From positions 1 to 55,540 of the forward strand of contig CAJYJH010000023.1 of the NCBI GenBank assembly GCA_913775265.1: DNA of 55,540 bases. The letters are read 5' to 3'. How positions within the stretch are numbered: the stretch's first letter is position 1; each line of letters opens with the position of its first letter. This DNA comes from an uncultured Mucilaginibacter sp. GTDB lineage: Bacteria; Bacteroidota; Bacteroidia; Sphingobacteriales; Sphingobacteriaceae. Shown here one piece after another: positions 8,640 to 18,758 of the stretch. The notes beneath the pieces were generated by a model. That model saw nothing but the letters and a program-made list of their open reading frames with translations. It searched no databases and was not told the DNA's origin. Both the position numbers and the translations under genes were made by a program.

Positions 8640-9764
8640 TCAATTAGTGAACTGTTGCAAATTATAATTTATCTTGTTTAATTGATCGTCGTTGCCGGTT
8701 TTAGTGTAAACCAGTTGCAATAGCTTTAAAAGCTTAACGTTTTTTGGAGACATTTCATATGCCTTTTGTAACCACAATCCCGCTCTCGATAAATTTTTAT
8801 CTGCCTCCTCCTTATTTTTAGTTTTGGCACTTTGCTTCATGTACAACAAGCCAAGATTAAAAACAGGTTCGTAACTGGTGCTGTTTAATTCAATAGCCCG
8901 TAAGTACAACGACTCTGCCCTGTCGTATTTTTCTAAATGATCGTAGCAATTAGCTGCAATGTAAAATACATTAGCGTCCGTGCTATATGCATCTATTAAA
9001 TCTTTCAATAACGGTTCTAAATCTTTATAATTGTTTTGGTTATTATAAATATTGGCTTCCTCCAACAATAATCCCTTATCAGCAGAAAGTAAATGTCTCC
9101 CCTTTTTCAGCACGTCCAAAGCTTCAGACGTATCTCCCATTGTTTTATAGATATTAGTAGCTGCCAACACATATTCAGCTTTAACACTATCCGCAGTCAA
9201 CAACGTTTCATAATACTTTACAGCCTTTTGCAAATGCCCGGCACGGGCGTTGGCATAAGCTATATACGTGTTAACCTGGCCAAACTTGGGTGCATATTGT
9301 TGTGCTTTTTCAAAATTGGTTACTGCGTTATTAAAATTGAGATGGCGCACATCGTCAAATCCATTGCGGATGTAAACATTAGCCAGGCAACGTTTTGAAA
9401 AATCGAGCTCGGTTTGATAACGATAAATTTTTTTATTTTTCGACAGTCTGTCTATAAGATTTACTGTCTTGTCAAAAAAATCCGGCGGGTTACCGAGCTT
9501 ATTTGTAGAATCAATGTAAGCTATGCTGGAGTACACAATAGCTTTGTAGATATTCTTATCCAGATTAGATGAATCCTTACGCGTTTTAATCAGGCTATCG
9601 ACTGATTTTTTAGCGTTGGTTAGATACTTGAGTTCGCCTTTTTGGCGGTAGTAAGCAAGATTGTTTACCACAACCTTTAAAGCTTCGGTTTGCCCGAACG
9701 CTAAAGGAGCGGTAAACAATCCTAATAAAACCAGAAAAATGATTTTACGGCTTAATAACTTCAT
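8640..9764 (-). CDS. Exported tetratricopeptide repeat protein
   Basis: 374 residues with an N-terminal signal peptide (cleavage probably after APLAFG). TPR motifs run through residues 130-360, such as NAVTNFEKAQQYAPKFG and RAESLYLRAIELNSTSYEP. It lies 2 bases after gyrA and 8 bases before the next TPR gene, so the three are almost certainly co-transcribed. It resembles its neighbour in layout and may be an old duplicate, although the sequences have drifted far apart. Confidence 0.85.
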   Translation of the reverse strand: MKLLSRKIIFLVLLGLFTAPLAFGQTEALKVVVNNLAYYRQKGELKYLTNAKKSVDSLIKTRKDSSNLDKNIYKAIVYSSIAYIDSTNKLGNPPDFFDKTVNLIDRLSKNKKIYRYQTELDFSKRCLANVYIRNGFDDVRHLNFNNAVTNFEKAQQYAPKFGQVNTYIAYANARAGHLQKAVKYYETLLTADSVKAEYVLAATNIYKTMGDTSEALDVLKKGRHLLSADKGLLLEEANIYNNQNNYKDLEPLLKDLIDAYSTDANVFYIAANCYDHLEKYDRAESLYLRAIELNSTSYEPVFNLGLLYMKQSAKTKNKEEADKNLSRAGLWLQKAYEMSPKNVKLLKLLQLVYTKTGNDDQLNKINYNLQQFTN

Positions 9765-9766
9765 TT

Positions 9767-12340
9767 TTATTCATTTTCGGCATCGTCTGGTGCATCGCTG
9801 GCAGGGCTGTCGGTATCTTCTTCGCCTACATCACTTGCGTTAGTACTCAAACTGCTCTCAATTGCTTGCTCCAGTTCCTCCTCTTCGCTGTGCTCAATTT
9901 TAGCTACCGATGCAATCTCATCATTTCCTTTAAATGATATCAACCTCACTCCTTGCGTTGCCCGCCCCATCACACGTAATTGATTCATCGCAATGCGTAT
10001 AATAATGCCCGAACGGTTAATAATCATCAGATCGTCCGTATCAGTAACGTCTTTGATGGCAACAAGTTTGCCGGTTTTTTCAGTAACATTAATAGTTTTT
10101 ACACCTTTACCGCCACGGTTAGTTACACGGTAATCTTCGATATCCGTACGTTTACCATAGCCTTTTTCAGATACTACTAACACTGTTGTTTCAGCATCAT
10201 TAACGGCTATCATACCCACTACGGCATCATTTTCATCTTCCAGAGTTATACCACGAACACCGGTTGCCGTACGCCCCATTGGTCTAACCGTAGCTTCATT
10301 AAAACGAATAGCGCGGCCTGATTTTAAAGCCATTACAATTTCGCTGGTACCTGTAGTTAAAGTAGCTTCTAACAAGGTGTCGCCATCATTTATGTTGATA
10401 GCGTTAATACCGTTAGCACGCGGACGCGAATAAGCCTCAAGTGAGGTTTTCTTAATCGTGCCTTTGCTGGTACACATAATGATGAAATTATTCTCCAGAT
10501 ATTCCTGATCTTTCAAATTCTTCACCTTGATGTAGGCCTTAATTTTCTCCTCTTTAGGGATATTGATAATGTTTTGTATCGCCCGTCCTTTAGAAGTACG
10601 GGTACCCTCAGGTATCTCGAATACTCGCAACCAGAAACAACGACCAGCCTCGGTAAAGAACAACATGTAGTTGTGGTTGGATGCCACCAGTAAGTGCTCA
10701 ATAAAGTCTTCGTCGCGGCTGTTGCTGCCTAACGATCCTTTACCGCCTCTGCCCTGTCTGCGATACTCGGTTAACGGCGTACGCTTAATGTAACCCTCAT
10801 GCGAGATTGTGATAACTACTTCTTCATCTTCAATAAAATCTTCGGTCATCATTTCGGCGCTGGAGTGTACCATTTCGGTTTTGCGCTCGTCGCCGTACTT
10901 CTCTTTGATCTCGAGTAATTCGTCTTTGATAATCTGCATCTGCAATGCCGGATCGGCCAGTACAGACTTCAAATACTCAATCGTCTCCATCAGTTGCGCG
11001 TACTCTTCTTTAATTTTATCACGCTCCAGGCCGGTTAAACGGCGAAGCGTCATATCCAAAATAGCGCGGGCCTGTATCTCGCTTAAGCCAAATTGAGTCA
11101 TTAAGCCATCGCGTGCCTCTTCGGGAGTGGCCGACGCACGGATCAAACGAATTACCTCATCCAGGTGATCTAAAGCAATCAGTAAACCTTCCAAGATGTG
11201 CGCACGTTTTTCAGCTTCAGCCAGTTCGTAACGGGTACGACGCACAACCACTTCCTGCCTGTGCTCCACAAAGTGGTGAATCAGGTCTTTCAGGTTCAAC
11301 AGCATTGGGCGGCCTTTAACCAGCGCAATGTTGTTTACACTAAAAGAAGTCTGCAGCGAAGTGTATTTGTACAAGTTATTTAACACGATGGCGGCGTTAC
11401 CATCACGTTTAACTTCATAAACCACCCGGATACCTTCGCGGTTAGATTCGTCGCGAATGGTAGAGATGCCTTCAATCTTCTTTTCGTTTACCAGTTCGGC
11501 AGTACGCTCAATCATGTGCGCCTTATTTACCTGGTAAGGTATTTCAGTAACCACGATACGCTCACGGTCGTGATTAAACGTTTCTATCTCAGCACGGGCG
11601 CGTAAAATGATACGGCCACGACCTGTTTCAAAAGCATCTTTAGCCCCTTCATAACCATAAATTATACCACCGGTCGGAAAGTCCGGACCTTTGATATAAT
11701 TCATCAATTCAGACACCTCAATATCGCGGTTGTCAATTAACGCCGTAGTGGCATCAATAACCTCAGTTAAATTGTGAGGTGCCATATTGGTGGCCATACC
11801 TACCGCAATACCTGATGCACCGTTTACCAAAAGGTTAGGTATTTTAGCAGGTAGTACGCTTGGTTCTTCGAGCGAGTCGTCAAAGTTTAGCTGATAATCA
11901 ATCGTATCTTTATTGATATCAGCCATCATTTCTTCGGCTATCTTTTGCAGGCGTGCTTCAGTATAACGCATTGCTGCAGGGCTGTCGCCGTCAATAGAAC
12001 CGTAATTGCCCTGGCCGTCTACCAACGGATAGCGTAAGCTCCAATCCTGGGCCATACGTACCATGGTGTCGTAAACAGATGAGTCGCCGTGCGGGTGATA
12101 TTTACCCAACACTTCCCCCACGATACGGGCTGATTTTTTAAACGGCTTGCCGCTGGCCAAACCTAAATCGAGCATACCGAATAATACACGTCTGTGTACG
12201 GGTTTTAAGCCGTCGCGTACATCGGGCAAAGCCCGGCCAACAATAACCGACATTGAATAATCAATGTAGGCCGACCGCATTTCTTCGTCAATGTTTATAG
12301 GAATGATTCTGTCTTCGTTCTGTGAATTATCTTCAGCCAT
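9767..12340 (-). CDS. gyrA: DNA gyrase subunit A
   Basis: The DNA-cleaving subunit of gyrase, which introduces negative supercoils with GyrB. It has 857 residues: an N-terminal breakage-reunion domain with the active-site Tyr126 in [10 protein letters not shown], then a C-terminal beta-pinwheel with repeated G(R/K)-rich blades, including the GyrA-box-like QGRGGKG near 537-543. The quinolone-resistance region reads [10 protein letters not shown] at 82-91, with Ser and Asp at the usual sensitive positions. The last 40 residues are strongly acidic, as in other GyrA proteins. It leads an operon with two exported TPR genes. Confidence 0.97.
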   Translation of the reverse strand: MAEDNSQNEDRIIPINIDEEMRSAYIDYSMSVIVGRALPDVRDGLKPVHRRVLFGMLDLGLASGKPFKKSARIVGEVLGKYHPHGDSSVYDTMVRMAQDWSLRYPLVDGQGNYGSIDGDSPAAMRYTEARLQKIAEEMMADINKDTIDYQLNFDDSLEEPSVLPAKIPNLLVNGASGIAVGMATNMAPHNLTEVIDATTALIDNRDIEVSELMNYIKGPDFPTGGIIYGYEGAKDAFETGRGRIILRARAEIETFNHDRERIVVTEIPYQVNKAHMIERTAELVNEKKIEGISTIRDESNREGIRVVYEVKRDGNAAIVLNNLYKYTSLQTSFSVNNIALVKGRPMLLNLKDLIHHFVEHRQEVVVRRTRYELAEAEKRAHILEGLLIALDHLDEVIRLIRASATPEEARDGLMTQFGLSEIQARAILDMTLRRLTGLERDKIKEEYAQLMETIEYLKSVLADPALQMQIIKDELLEIKEKYGDERKTEMVHSSAEMMTEDFIEDEEVVITISHEGYIKRTPLTEYRRQGRGGKGSLGSNSRDEDFIEHLLVASNHNYMLFFTEAGRCFWLRVFEIPEGTRTSKGRAIQNIINIPKEEKIKAYIKVKNLKDQEYLENNFIIMCTSKGTIKKTSLEAYSRPRANGINAININDGDTLLEATLTTGTSEIVMALKSGRAIRFNEATVRPMGRTATGVRGITLEDENDAVVGMIAVNDAETTVLVVSEKGYGKRTDIEDYRVTNRGGKGVKTINVTEKTGKLVAIKDVTDTDDLMIINRSGIIIRIAMNQLRVMGRATQGVRLISFKGNDEIASVAKIEHSEEEELEQAIESSLSTNASDVGEEDTDSPASDAPDDAENE

Positions 12341-12403
12341 TTGAAATTTTATGTAAGAAAAATTTGCTCAATGTTTTTAGGTTGATGTGCAAAAACTGAC
12401 CTG

Positions 12404-12411
12404 CGAAGATA
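12404..12411 (-). promoter_or_regulatory. Candidate -7 box for the gyrA operon
   Basis: The minus strand reads TATCTTCG, one base off TAnnTTTG, about 63 bases upstream of the gyrA start codon. The match is imperfect and no upstream TTG is clear. Confidence 0.3.
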
Positions 12412-12511
12412 CAAAATTTACCTTAAAATGTCGGATTATTTACCAACATTCAGGCCTCTGTACTGGTATGTGACGCTTTGCAAACAATGAATAAATGCGA
12501 AACTTTTTGCG

Positions 12512-12913
12512 CTATTTTACACGTACCCAGTACTCTTCTACCTGCATTCCGGTGGGTAGTTTTCCTTTCAAAACCAAGGTATCTTTACGCCTGCTAACTT
12601 GGTACTGCACGGCTTTGTTAGTAAGCTTAGAGGGTTGCATACTGTAGGTTTCCGTTTCAATATATTTATTACCTGAAAGAGAATACTTGCCCGACTGATA
12701 TTTTTCAGGCTTGCTCCCGGATGCTAAGATAAACGCGTTGAATGTTTTGTCGGTATACACGCGTTGAAGCTGGTAGCCATCAGTGCTGCCTTCAGGCTTA
12801 CCATTATAAATACCTCCGGCAAAACGCCATTTACCTTTAATTGAGGGAGATGGCACACTGAATGCCATTATAGTAAGCAGACTAAATATAGCAGCTATGC
12901 ATATTTTTTTCAT
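12512..12913 (-). CDS. Small exported protein, lipocalin-like (DUF4488-type) candidate
   Basis: 133 residues with a signal peptide (MKKICIAAIFSLL... cut near AFS). The mature part opens with IKGKWRFAGG and continues in short beta-strand stretches ending in VEEYWVRVK. A KGxW start and a strand-rich body of this length suggest a small lipocalin-like barrel; this is an inference from pattern and not a firm family match. I use the ATG at 12913 because it gives the usual MKK start; an ATG three codons upstream is possible. It stands 30 bases after hemF on the same strand. Confidence 0.65.
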   Translation of the reverse strand: MKKICIAAIFSLLTIMAFSVPSPSIKGKWRFAGGIYNGKPEGSTDGYQLQRVYTDKTFNAFILASGSKPEKYQSGKYSLSGNKYIETETYSMQPSKLTNKAVQYQVSRRKDTLVLKGKLPTGMQVEEYWVRVK

Positions 12914-12943
12914 GAGGAGCATTTAAAATAATTAATAATTGAC

Positions 12944-13858
12944 TTATGAGGTCCAACTAATTCCCTTTTTTAAAAGGCTTAATGTTGTTTCCTCCTCACT
13001 GCCTGCTTCTGGCTCGTAATTGTAAAGCCATTGAGCAGTTGGAGGTAAACTCATTAAAATAGATTCTATGCGCCCGTTAGTTTCTAGTCCAAACTTAGTA
13101 CCAGCATCATATACAAGATTAAATTCGGCGTAGCGACTACGGCGCTGATACTGCCATTGCTGTTGCTGTTTGTTGTAAGGCTTGTGGCGATTTCGATTAA
13201 CCAGTTCGGTATACACCGGTGCAAAGGTGCGCCCAACCGCTTTAGAGAATTCAAAAATATTTTCCCAGCTTATGTCATCGCTGGCAGTTAAACGGTCGTA
13301 AAAAATACCGCCTATACCACGTGTCTCATTCCGGTGTTTAATAAAGAAATAATCATCGGCCCAGGTTTTAAAGCGATGATAGAAATCAGGATGAAATTGG
13401 TCGCACGTGGTTTTTAATTGATCATGAAAAAAACGGGCATCATCTTCGATCACATAATGAGGTGTTAAATCTATGCCGCCTCCAAACCAACGTGAAGGCT
13501 GACCGCCCTCAACAGCCGAAGGCATTTCAAAATAACGGATGTTCATGTGAATGATCGGAACCATAGGGTGATTAGGATGCATTACGATAGACACGCCGGT
13601 GGCAAAAAAATCCTCCTGCTCCACTTTCAGCCCACGCTTAACTGATTCTGGTAACTTACCATGTACAGCCGAAAAGTTGACGCCGCCTTTTTCCAAAATA
13701 TTTCCATTTTGGATAACACGTGTACGACCACCGCCACCGCCATCGCGTTCCCAAATTTCCTCAACAAAGGATGATTGTCCGTCCAGTTGCTCGAGTGCTG
13801 AGCAAATTTCGTCTTGTATTTGCTTGTACTCTTCCGCTATTTGTTCCTTACTGATCAT
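12944..13858 (-). CDS. hemF: Oxygen-dependent coproporphyrinogen-III oxidase
   Basis: Converts coproporphyrinogen III to protoporphyrinogen IX using O2, in heme synthesis in the cytoplasm. The 304-residue length is standard. Family motifs include GGGGRTRVIQNG near 41-52, FGGGIDLTPHYV near 124, HRNETRGIGGIFYD near 170 and the C-terminal RRSRYAEFNLVYDAG and GRIESILMSLPP. The start is taken as the ATG at 13858 (MISKEQIA); an ATG five codons upstream lacks homology-like sequence. The MFS transporter gene ends 26 bases upstream on the same strand and may be co-transcribed. The oxygen-dependent enzyme points to aerobic life. Confidence 0.95.
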   Translation of the reverse strand: MISKEQIAEEYKQIQDEICSALEQLDGQSSFVEEIWERDGGGGGRTRVIQNGNILEKGGVNFSAVHGKLPESVKRGLKVEQEDFFATGVSIVMHPNHPMVPIIHMNIRYFEMPSAVEGGQPSRWFGGGIDLTPHYVIEDDARFFHDQLKTTCDQFHPDFYHRFKTWADDYFFIKHRNETRGIGGIFYDRLTASDDISWENIFEFSKAVGRTFAPVYTELVNRNRHKPYNKQQQQWQYQRRSRYAEFNLVYDAGTKFGLETNGRIESILMSLPPTAQWLYNYEPEAGSEEETTLSLLKKGISWTS

Positions 13859-13884
13859 GGCGCAAAAATGCAAAAAATGGAAGT

Positions 13885-15186
13885 CTAACGTGTCATATTC
13901 ATTTCGGATGTTGCATCAGCAGGTGTAACATCTCTGTCATCTTCCATGTAATTAAGATCTTTACCAAAAGTTTCTTTTAATTGACTAAGCGCAAACAAGG
14001 CAATTACTGTAACAATTGCCATCATAACATAAGCGCTGGTGATAATGCTGTTGTGGTTGCCTCGGGCATTAAAAAACCCGATAAAAAACTCAAAGGCCAA
14101 ATGGATAGGAATAAGTGAGCCACGCACAAAATTAGGTACTGTGGTGGTTACCGTCGCCCTGATGTTGGTACCAAATTGCTCTGAAGCAATAGTGACAAAT
14201 GTTGCCCAGTAACCGATACAGAAACCGATAAATAAACTGATAACTACAAAACGCCCCGGTGTAATACCATAAGAATTTAGATATACCACCACACTCACCA
14301 CCGAAAGTAATTGGAAGATCAGCATCGTTAATCGTCTTGATTTAGTAACCTGCGCTAATAAACCGGCAAACATATCTCCAACCGAAAGCCCTATGTAGGT
14401 ATACATCACCCCCGTACCAGCGCTTAAAACTTCGTGAGCGCCTAATTGCTTACCAATTTCCGGCGCTTGAGTAATTAATATGCCGACCACAACCCATAAC
14501 GGGGGGCCGATAAGTATACAGTAGAGGTATTTTAAAAAGCGTTGTTTGTTGGTAAACAGCATCAAGAAATTACCTTTAGACACTGAGCTTTCCTCAGCCT
14601 GCTTAAACATGCCCGATTCAAATGTACCGACCCGCAAAAGGAGCAATAATAAACCTAAGCCACCACCAATAAAGTAGGCACGTTGCCAGCCGTACTGGGC
14701 AACAGTTGCCGCGGCGGCCGCACCAAGCAAACCAACAACTGCCACCAGCATAGTACCATAGCCGCGGTTTTCTTTACTCATGGTTTCGCTAACCAAGGTA
14801 ATACCGGCACCCAGTTCGCCAGCCAGGCCTATTCCAGCAATTAAACGAACAATGGCATAAGTATAATAGTCGGTAGCAAAACCGTTTGCAAAGTTGGCCA
14901 GCGAGTACAACAGTATCGAACCGAATAAAACTTTGATGCGGCCGAATTTATCGCCAATGACTCCCCAAATAATTCCGCCTACCAACAGGCCAAACATCTG
15001 CATGTTCAAAATAAATTCGCCTTTCGTACGCATATCAGCATCGCTCACTCCAACATCATGTAGGCTTTTTATTCTAACTATCGAAAAAATCAGGAGATCA
15101 TATATATCAACAAAGTAGCCTAAAGAGGCTACCAGAACCAGAAAAATAATGCTTTTGTTGTTTTTAACTACTGAAGAGTCAGGCAT
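13885..15186 (-). CDS. MFS transporter, sugar/metabolite-H+ symporter type
   Basis: 433 residues with about 12 transmembrane helices. The major-facilitator signature appears between helices 2 and 3 as GDKFGRIKVL, and the fourth-helix region has RLIAGIGLAGELGAG, resembling the metabolite-H+ symporter and sugar porter groups. The substrate is not evident. The start is taken as the ATG at 15186 (MPDSSVVKN), because the upstream extension is not membrane-like and lies next to the csp terminator. It precedes hemF. Confidence 0.85.
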   Translation of the reverse strand: MPDSSVVKNNKSIIFLVLVASLGYFVDIYDLLIFSIVRIKSLHDVGVSDADMRTKGEFILNMQMFGLLVGGIIWGVIGDKFGRIKVLFGSILLYSLANFANGFATDYYTYAIVRLIAGIGLAGELGAGITLVSETMSKENRGYGTMLVAVVGLLGAAAAATVAQYGWQRAYFIGGGLGLLLLLLRVGTFESGMFKQAEESSVSKGNFLMLFTNKQRFLKYLYCILIGPPLWVVVGILITQAPEIGKQLGAHEVLSAGTGVMYTYIGLSVGDMFAGLLAQVTKSRRLTMLIFQLLSVVSVVVYLNSYGITPGRFVVISLFIGFCIGYWATFVTIASEQFGTNIRATVTTTVPNFVRGSLIPIHLAFEFFIGFFNARGNHNSIITSAYVMMAIVTVIALFALSQLKETFGKDLNYMEDDRDVTPADATSEMNMTR

Positions 15187-15238
15187 GATAAAGGATAAGA
15201 AATTAGTCAAATTAGCGTGCAATATAAAAGTTTGGCCA

Positions 15239-15268
15239 CAAAAAAACCCCTGCACAGCAGAGGTTTTA
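15239..15268 (-). terminator. Terminator of the cold-shock gene
   Basis: On the minus strand AACCTCTGC pairs with GCAGGGGTT (arms at 15245-15253 and 15257-15265, one G-T pair, 3-base loop) and is followed by a run of T. It lies 19 bases after the csp stop codon. Confidence 0.85.
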
Positions 15269-15286
15269 TTTTATGAGTTTATTAGG

Positions 15287-15484
15287 TTATACTTTTCTAA
15301 CTCTTACGGCCTGTAAACCTTTACGGCCTTCTTCAACTTCGTATTCTACGTTGTCGTTATCTTTAATGGCATTTACGCCGCCTTCAACATCTTTAAAGTG
15401 TACAAAAAGGTCTTTGCCTTCGTCGGTAATAATAAAACCAAATCCTTTTTGAGTGTTAAACCATTTAACTTTCCCGGTTTTCAT
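15287..15484 (-). CDS. Cold-shock domain protein (CspA family)
   Basis: A 65-residue single cold-shock domain, an RNA chaperone that binds single-stranded nucleic acid. Both RNP motifs are visible: RNP1 as KGFGFI at 13-18 and RNP2 as LFVHF at 26-30. The 210-base upstream gap could hold a long structured leader, which is common for csp genes, but I could not define a fold with confidence. It has its own terminator. Confidence 0.95.
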   Translation of the reverse strand: MKTGKVKWFNTQKGFGFIITDEGKDLFVHFKDVEGGVNAIKDNDNVEYEVEEGRKGLQAVRVRKV

Positions 15485-15697
15485 AATTTTAATAATATAG
15501 TTTATAAGCGATTGATAATCCTGGCCAAACTGAGGAGGTTAAACGTCAATTCGGAAAGTTTATACCAAATTAAATAATTTATTTTAATAACAAAATTATT
15601 ATAACTCACTATATTATTTCAACACACCGCAGGAATGCCAAATTTTTAGTTGCGTAAAAGTGCCATGTAGGTGAAACTAGTCAATCCAGACAAGCAT

Positions 15698-17887
15698 TTA
15701 TGATACAGGCACACTTTCTCCTAAAGACGCCAGTATGCCCCGCACTTCCGTCGGATTACGAACAAAAAATTTGGCGAGCGAAGCCCCGGTGCCAACTTTT
15801 ATAGTGATGGCACTGTCAGGTAACGCTTTAAACAGGTCTTCGTCGGTGAAATCATCACCTAAAGCCATAATAAAATCGTAATCGGTCTGTTCGACCAAGC
15901 TTAGCGCAGCTTTCCCTTTATTAATTTCCATGTTTTTCACCTCTACAACTTTGTCTCCTGGGAGTAACTGTAAGCCTTTGTCGGTAGCCAGAAATTTCAG
16001 CGTATTCATCAACTCATTTGCCCTAAGTTCACCCAAACCAGCTTCGGCCTTACGATAGTGCCATGCCAAGGAATATGTTTTTTCTTCGATGAAAGATCCA
16101 GGAGTTCGATCAACATACTTCTCGAAAATACTATACAGATCTTTTTTCCAGGCTGTAGATAAGCCGTTAATTTTGTGCCAGTCTGAACCTTGTTCTTTAA
16201 ACCACGCACCGTGCTCTGCCACCAGATAAATATTTTTATCTCCGAACCAATCGCCAAGGTTGTCGTGCTTTCGACCGCTGATGATGACTACCTGATTGTG
16301 TGGGTCGGAAGAAAGCTGCGTTAAAAGGTGATATAATTCTGCATCAGGCGATGCCTGGTTAACATTTGCTTTAAAACCTACCAGGGTACCGTCGTAATCC
16401 AAAAAGATTATACGCTTACTGGTGCCCCGGTATCGGTTAATAATGGATTTTGCAGTCACAGAATGCACATGCCGTGTTTGCATAGAACGTTGCATTAACT
16501 TAACTTCCTGCAAACGCTCCATAAATATATGCACCCAATGTTTTACGTTAAACTTAGCCACCAGTTGGCGCATTTGGCTCATACGCCTTTGCTGTTCAGC
16601 AAGTGGCATATTCAGCGCTTCTATAATGGCATCTTTAACCTGAGTTACATTATTGGGGTTAACTATCAATGCATCAATGAGTTCTTTAGATGCACCTGCC
16701 ATTTCACTTAATACTAACACGCCGTCATTATTTGTACGGCTTGCCACATACTCTTTACTTACCAAGTTCATGCCATCGCGCATGGGATTTACCAAACAAA
16801 CGTCGGCAGTGCTGTACAACGCCGATAGCATTTCTATGGGTAATGACCGATAGTAATAGGTAATCGGTGTCCAGTCAATGGTGCGATAACGTGCATTAAC
16901 GTTACCAACCTTTTTATCAATCTGGTCGCGCAGATAGGCGTAAGATGCCACAGTATCGCGCGATGGAACAACTACCATATAAAGTGTTACTTTACCTATG
17001 TATTCCGGATGATCATTCAAAAGCAATTCAAAAGCCTGCAAACGTTGTAATATACCTTTGCTGTAGTCCAACCTGTCGACGGACAGGATGATCTTGTTAT
17101 CTATAAATATATCTTGTATTTGTAGTGCTTGCTCTTTTACCTCAGATGTTTGGGGGAGTCCGGAATATTTTTTCTCATCAATACCCATCGGGAAGGATTC
17201 TACCACGATAGTACGCTCTCCGCTTGTAATGATGTTTGATGATATCGGAACCGGTAATAACCGAGACACCGAACTTAAAAAGTGTCTTACATCATCAAAA
17301 GTATGAAAGCCTATTAGATCGGCTCCTAACATGCCCTCCAGTAATTCATTACGCCACGGAATTAACCGGAACATTTCGTGAGATGGGAATGGAATATGTA
17401 AGAAAAAACCTATGGATACGTCGGCACGTACCTGCCTGATTAGCGCAGGTAGTAGCAGTAATTGATAATCATGAATCCAAACGGTATCACCATCTTCCAG
17501 ATTTTCTAAGATAACGTCTTTAAACTTCTGGTTTACACTTTTATAGTATTCCCAATGAGAAGGATTATATGTAGTGTAGGTAGATGCGTAATAATGAAAC
17601 ACCGGCCAAAGCACGTCGTTTGAAAAACCTTCATAAAACTCGCTGATGTCTTCTTGCGTCAGGTATACAGGTAATAAGCTTAGTTCTTTGAGTTGGCTGG
17701 TTACTTGTTCGGTTTTATCGGGCTCAATTACCTGGCCGGGCCATCCTATCCAAACGTTACCATTTTGTTTGTAAACAGTTCCCAAGCCGGTAGCTAAGCC
17801 GCCTTCGCTCGGAACTAATTGATATTCGCTATCGGTTTCTTTGATCTTAACGGGTAGCCTGTTAGATACAATAATTGTTTTCGGCAT
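15698..17887 (-). CDS. otsAB: Bifunctional trehalose-6-phosphate synthase/phosphatase
   Basis: Makes trehalose in two steps: UDP-glucose plus glucose-6-phosphate to trehalose-6-phosphate, then dephosphorylation. The N-terminal GT20 synthase domain (about 1-470) shows SNRLPVKI and the donor-loop GGLATGLGTV at 29-38. The C-terminal HAD phosphatase domain (about 490-729) shows LDYDGTL with nucleophile Asp497 and acid/base Asp499, and GDDFTDEDLF near 680. The fusion is common in Bacteroidota. No partner gene is adjacent, but trehalose is the substrate of the TreS protein encoded about 27 kb away in this window. Confidence 0.95.
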   Translation of the reverse strand: MPKTIIVSNRLPVKIKETDSEYQLVPSEGGLATGLGTVYKQNGNVWIGWPGQVIEPDKTEQVTSQLKELSLLPVYLTQEDISEFYEGFSNDVLWPVFHYYASTYTTYNPSHWEYYKSVNQKFKDVILENLEDGDTVWIHDYQLLLLPALIRQVRADVSIGFFLHIPFPSHEMFRLIPWRNELLEGMLGADLIGFHTFDDVRHFLSSVSRLLPVPISSNIITSGERTIVVESFPMGIDEKKYSGLPQTSEVKEQALQIQDIFIDNKIILSVDRLDYSKGILQRLQAFELLLNDHPEYIGKVTLYMVVVPSRDTVASYAYLRDQIDKKVGNVNARYRTIDWTPITYYYRSLPIEMLSALYSTADVCLVNPMRDGMNLVSKEYVASRTNNDGVLVLSEMAGASKELIDALIVNPNNVTQVKDAIIEALNMPLAEQQRRMSQMRQLVAKFNVKHWVHIFMERLQEVKLMQRSMQTRHVHSVTAKSIINRYRGTSKRIIFLDYDGTLVGFKANVNQASPDAELYHLLTQLSSDPHNQVVIISGRKHDNLGDWFGDKNIYLVAEHGAWFKEQGSDWHKINGLSTAWKKDLYSIFEKYVDRTPGSFIEEKTYSLAWHYRKAEAGLGELRANELMNTLKFLATDKGLQLLPGDKVVEVKNMEINKGKAALSLVEQTDYDFIMALGDDFTDEDLFKALPDSAITIKVGTGASLAKFFVRNPTEVRGILASLGESVPVS

Positions 17888-17970
17888 ATATAAATGCGTT
17901 GGTTGCTATTTATAAAACCGAAAAGGCAGATGTTGTTTTAACAAATAAGTTGTAGAACCGGTACCTAACA

Positions 17971-17998
17971 AAAAAACCGCACCAAATGGTGCGGCTTA
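17971..17998 (-). terminator. Terminator of the 167-residue exported protein gene
   Basis: CCGCACCA at 17977-17984 pairs with TGGTGCGG at 17987-17994 around a very short loop. On the minus strand it is followed by a run of T, 24 bases after the stop codon of the gene at 18022. Confidence 0.85.
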
Positions 17999-18021
17999 AA
18001 AACTTGATTAATAAGAAAATA

Positions 18022-18525
18022 TTAATTTTTTGAAAGTACTTCAACAGCAGATGTAGGGCTGATACGTAAGGTAGTTTCTTTATCGGCTTTGTAGATGGTT
18101 AACAAGTAAACTTCATCTTCGCCAACGTTTGATGTTGCTAAACGTGTTAATGGTGATGAAGAAGTTTCAGCGTATTGGAAACGAATCAACTCTTTAACAT
18201 GGAATCCTTCGTATTCGCGAGCAATTTGTTTTTTAGCGTGAGTAGGTAAAATGTTGTAAGTAACAGCTTCAGTATGACCTATATACTTGCCATTAGTATC
18301 GTAGTAAGCAGACATTTTAACATTCTCTACAGTAAAATCAACTTTTTCGAAGTTTTCATTTACTGTCCAGGTCATGTCTTTAGCATCAACAAATTCCGAC
18401 TCAAACTGACGTAGAACAAAATAAGGAACCTTGTTTACATCATCAGACTTTTTACCGCCGTCGGCAGCGAATGTGGTTAAACTCAAAATTGCAAATAAGG
18501 CGCTCAGTAATGTTATCTTTTTCAT
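18022..18525 (-). CDS. Exported protein of unknown function, PepSY-like candidate
   Basis: 167 residues with a signal peptide (cut near TTFAA). The mature region alternates strands and a helix: VPYFVLRQFESEF, then TWTVNENFEKVDFTV and MSAYYDTNGKYIGHTE. A helix with xxxFxxxF and DxxW followed by strands resembles the PepSY-like/DUF2874 proteins that are abundant in Bacteroidota. I offer that as a guess; no catalytic residues are seen. It is monocistronic, with its own promoter-like box and terminator. Confidence 0.65.
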   Translation of the reverse strand: MKKITLLSALFAILSLTTFAADGGKKSDDVNKVPYFVLRQFESEFVDAKDMTWTVNENFEKVDFTVENVKMSAYYDTNGKYIGHTEAVTYNILPTHAKKQIAREYEGFHVKELIRFQYAETSSSPLTRLATSNVGEDEVYLLTIYKADKETTLRISPTSAVEVLSKN

Positions 18526-18564
18526 ATTGCTTTATTTTTGTTGTCTTTAATTTTAAATCTGCAA

Positions 18565-18572
18565 CAAATTTA
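18565..18572 (-). promoter_or_regulatory. Bacteroidota -7 box for the gene at 18022
   Basis: The minus strand reads TAAATTTG, a full TAnnTTTG match, 39 bases upstream of the start codon. A TTTTG lies 24 bases further upstream, slightly beyond the usual spacing. Confidence 0.45.
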
Positions 18573-18710
18573 AGTCAATAATATTAAAATGATAAACAAA
18601 ATTTATTTTTTATGAAAATTTCACAAAATAAAGCCTATAAGTTTGTCTTTTTAAAATTTAACCGATTACTTATGGTTTAAAATAACAAATTGCTAATGAT
18701 GAACTTCAAT

Positions 18711-18736
18711 TGTAAATAATTTATCATTTATTTACA
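18711..18736 (-). terminator. AT-rich dyad after mqnA
   Basis: TGTAAATAA at 18711-18719 and TTATTTACA at 18728-18736 form a perfect 9-bp dyad with an 8-base spacer, 23 bases beyond the mqnA stop codon. It may help end the mqn operon, but it has only one G-C pair per arm and no strong T run. Confidence 0.3.
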
Positions 18737-18758
18737 ACAAACATTGAATTACTTACAA

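Noticed and set aside
15485..15697. A defined cold-shock RNA thermosensor in the csp leader
   Set aside because: The gap is long enough, but I could not find a convincing stem or the known cold-box sequences by eye.
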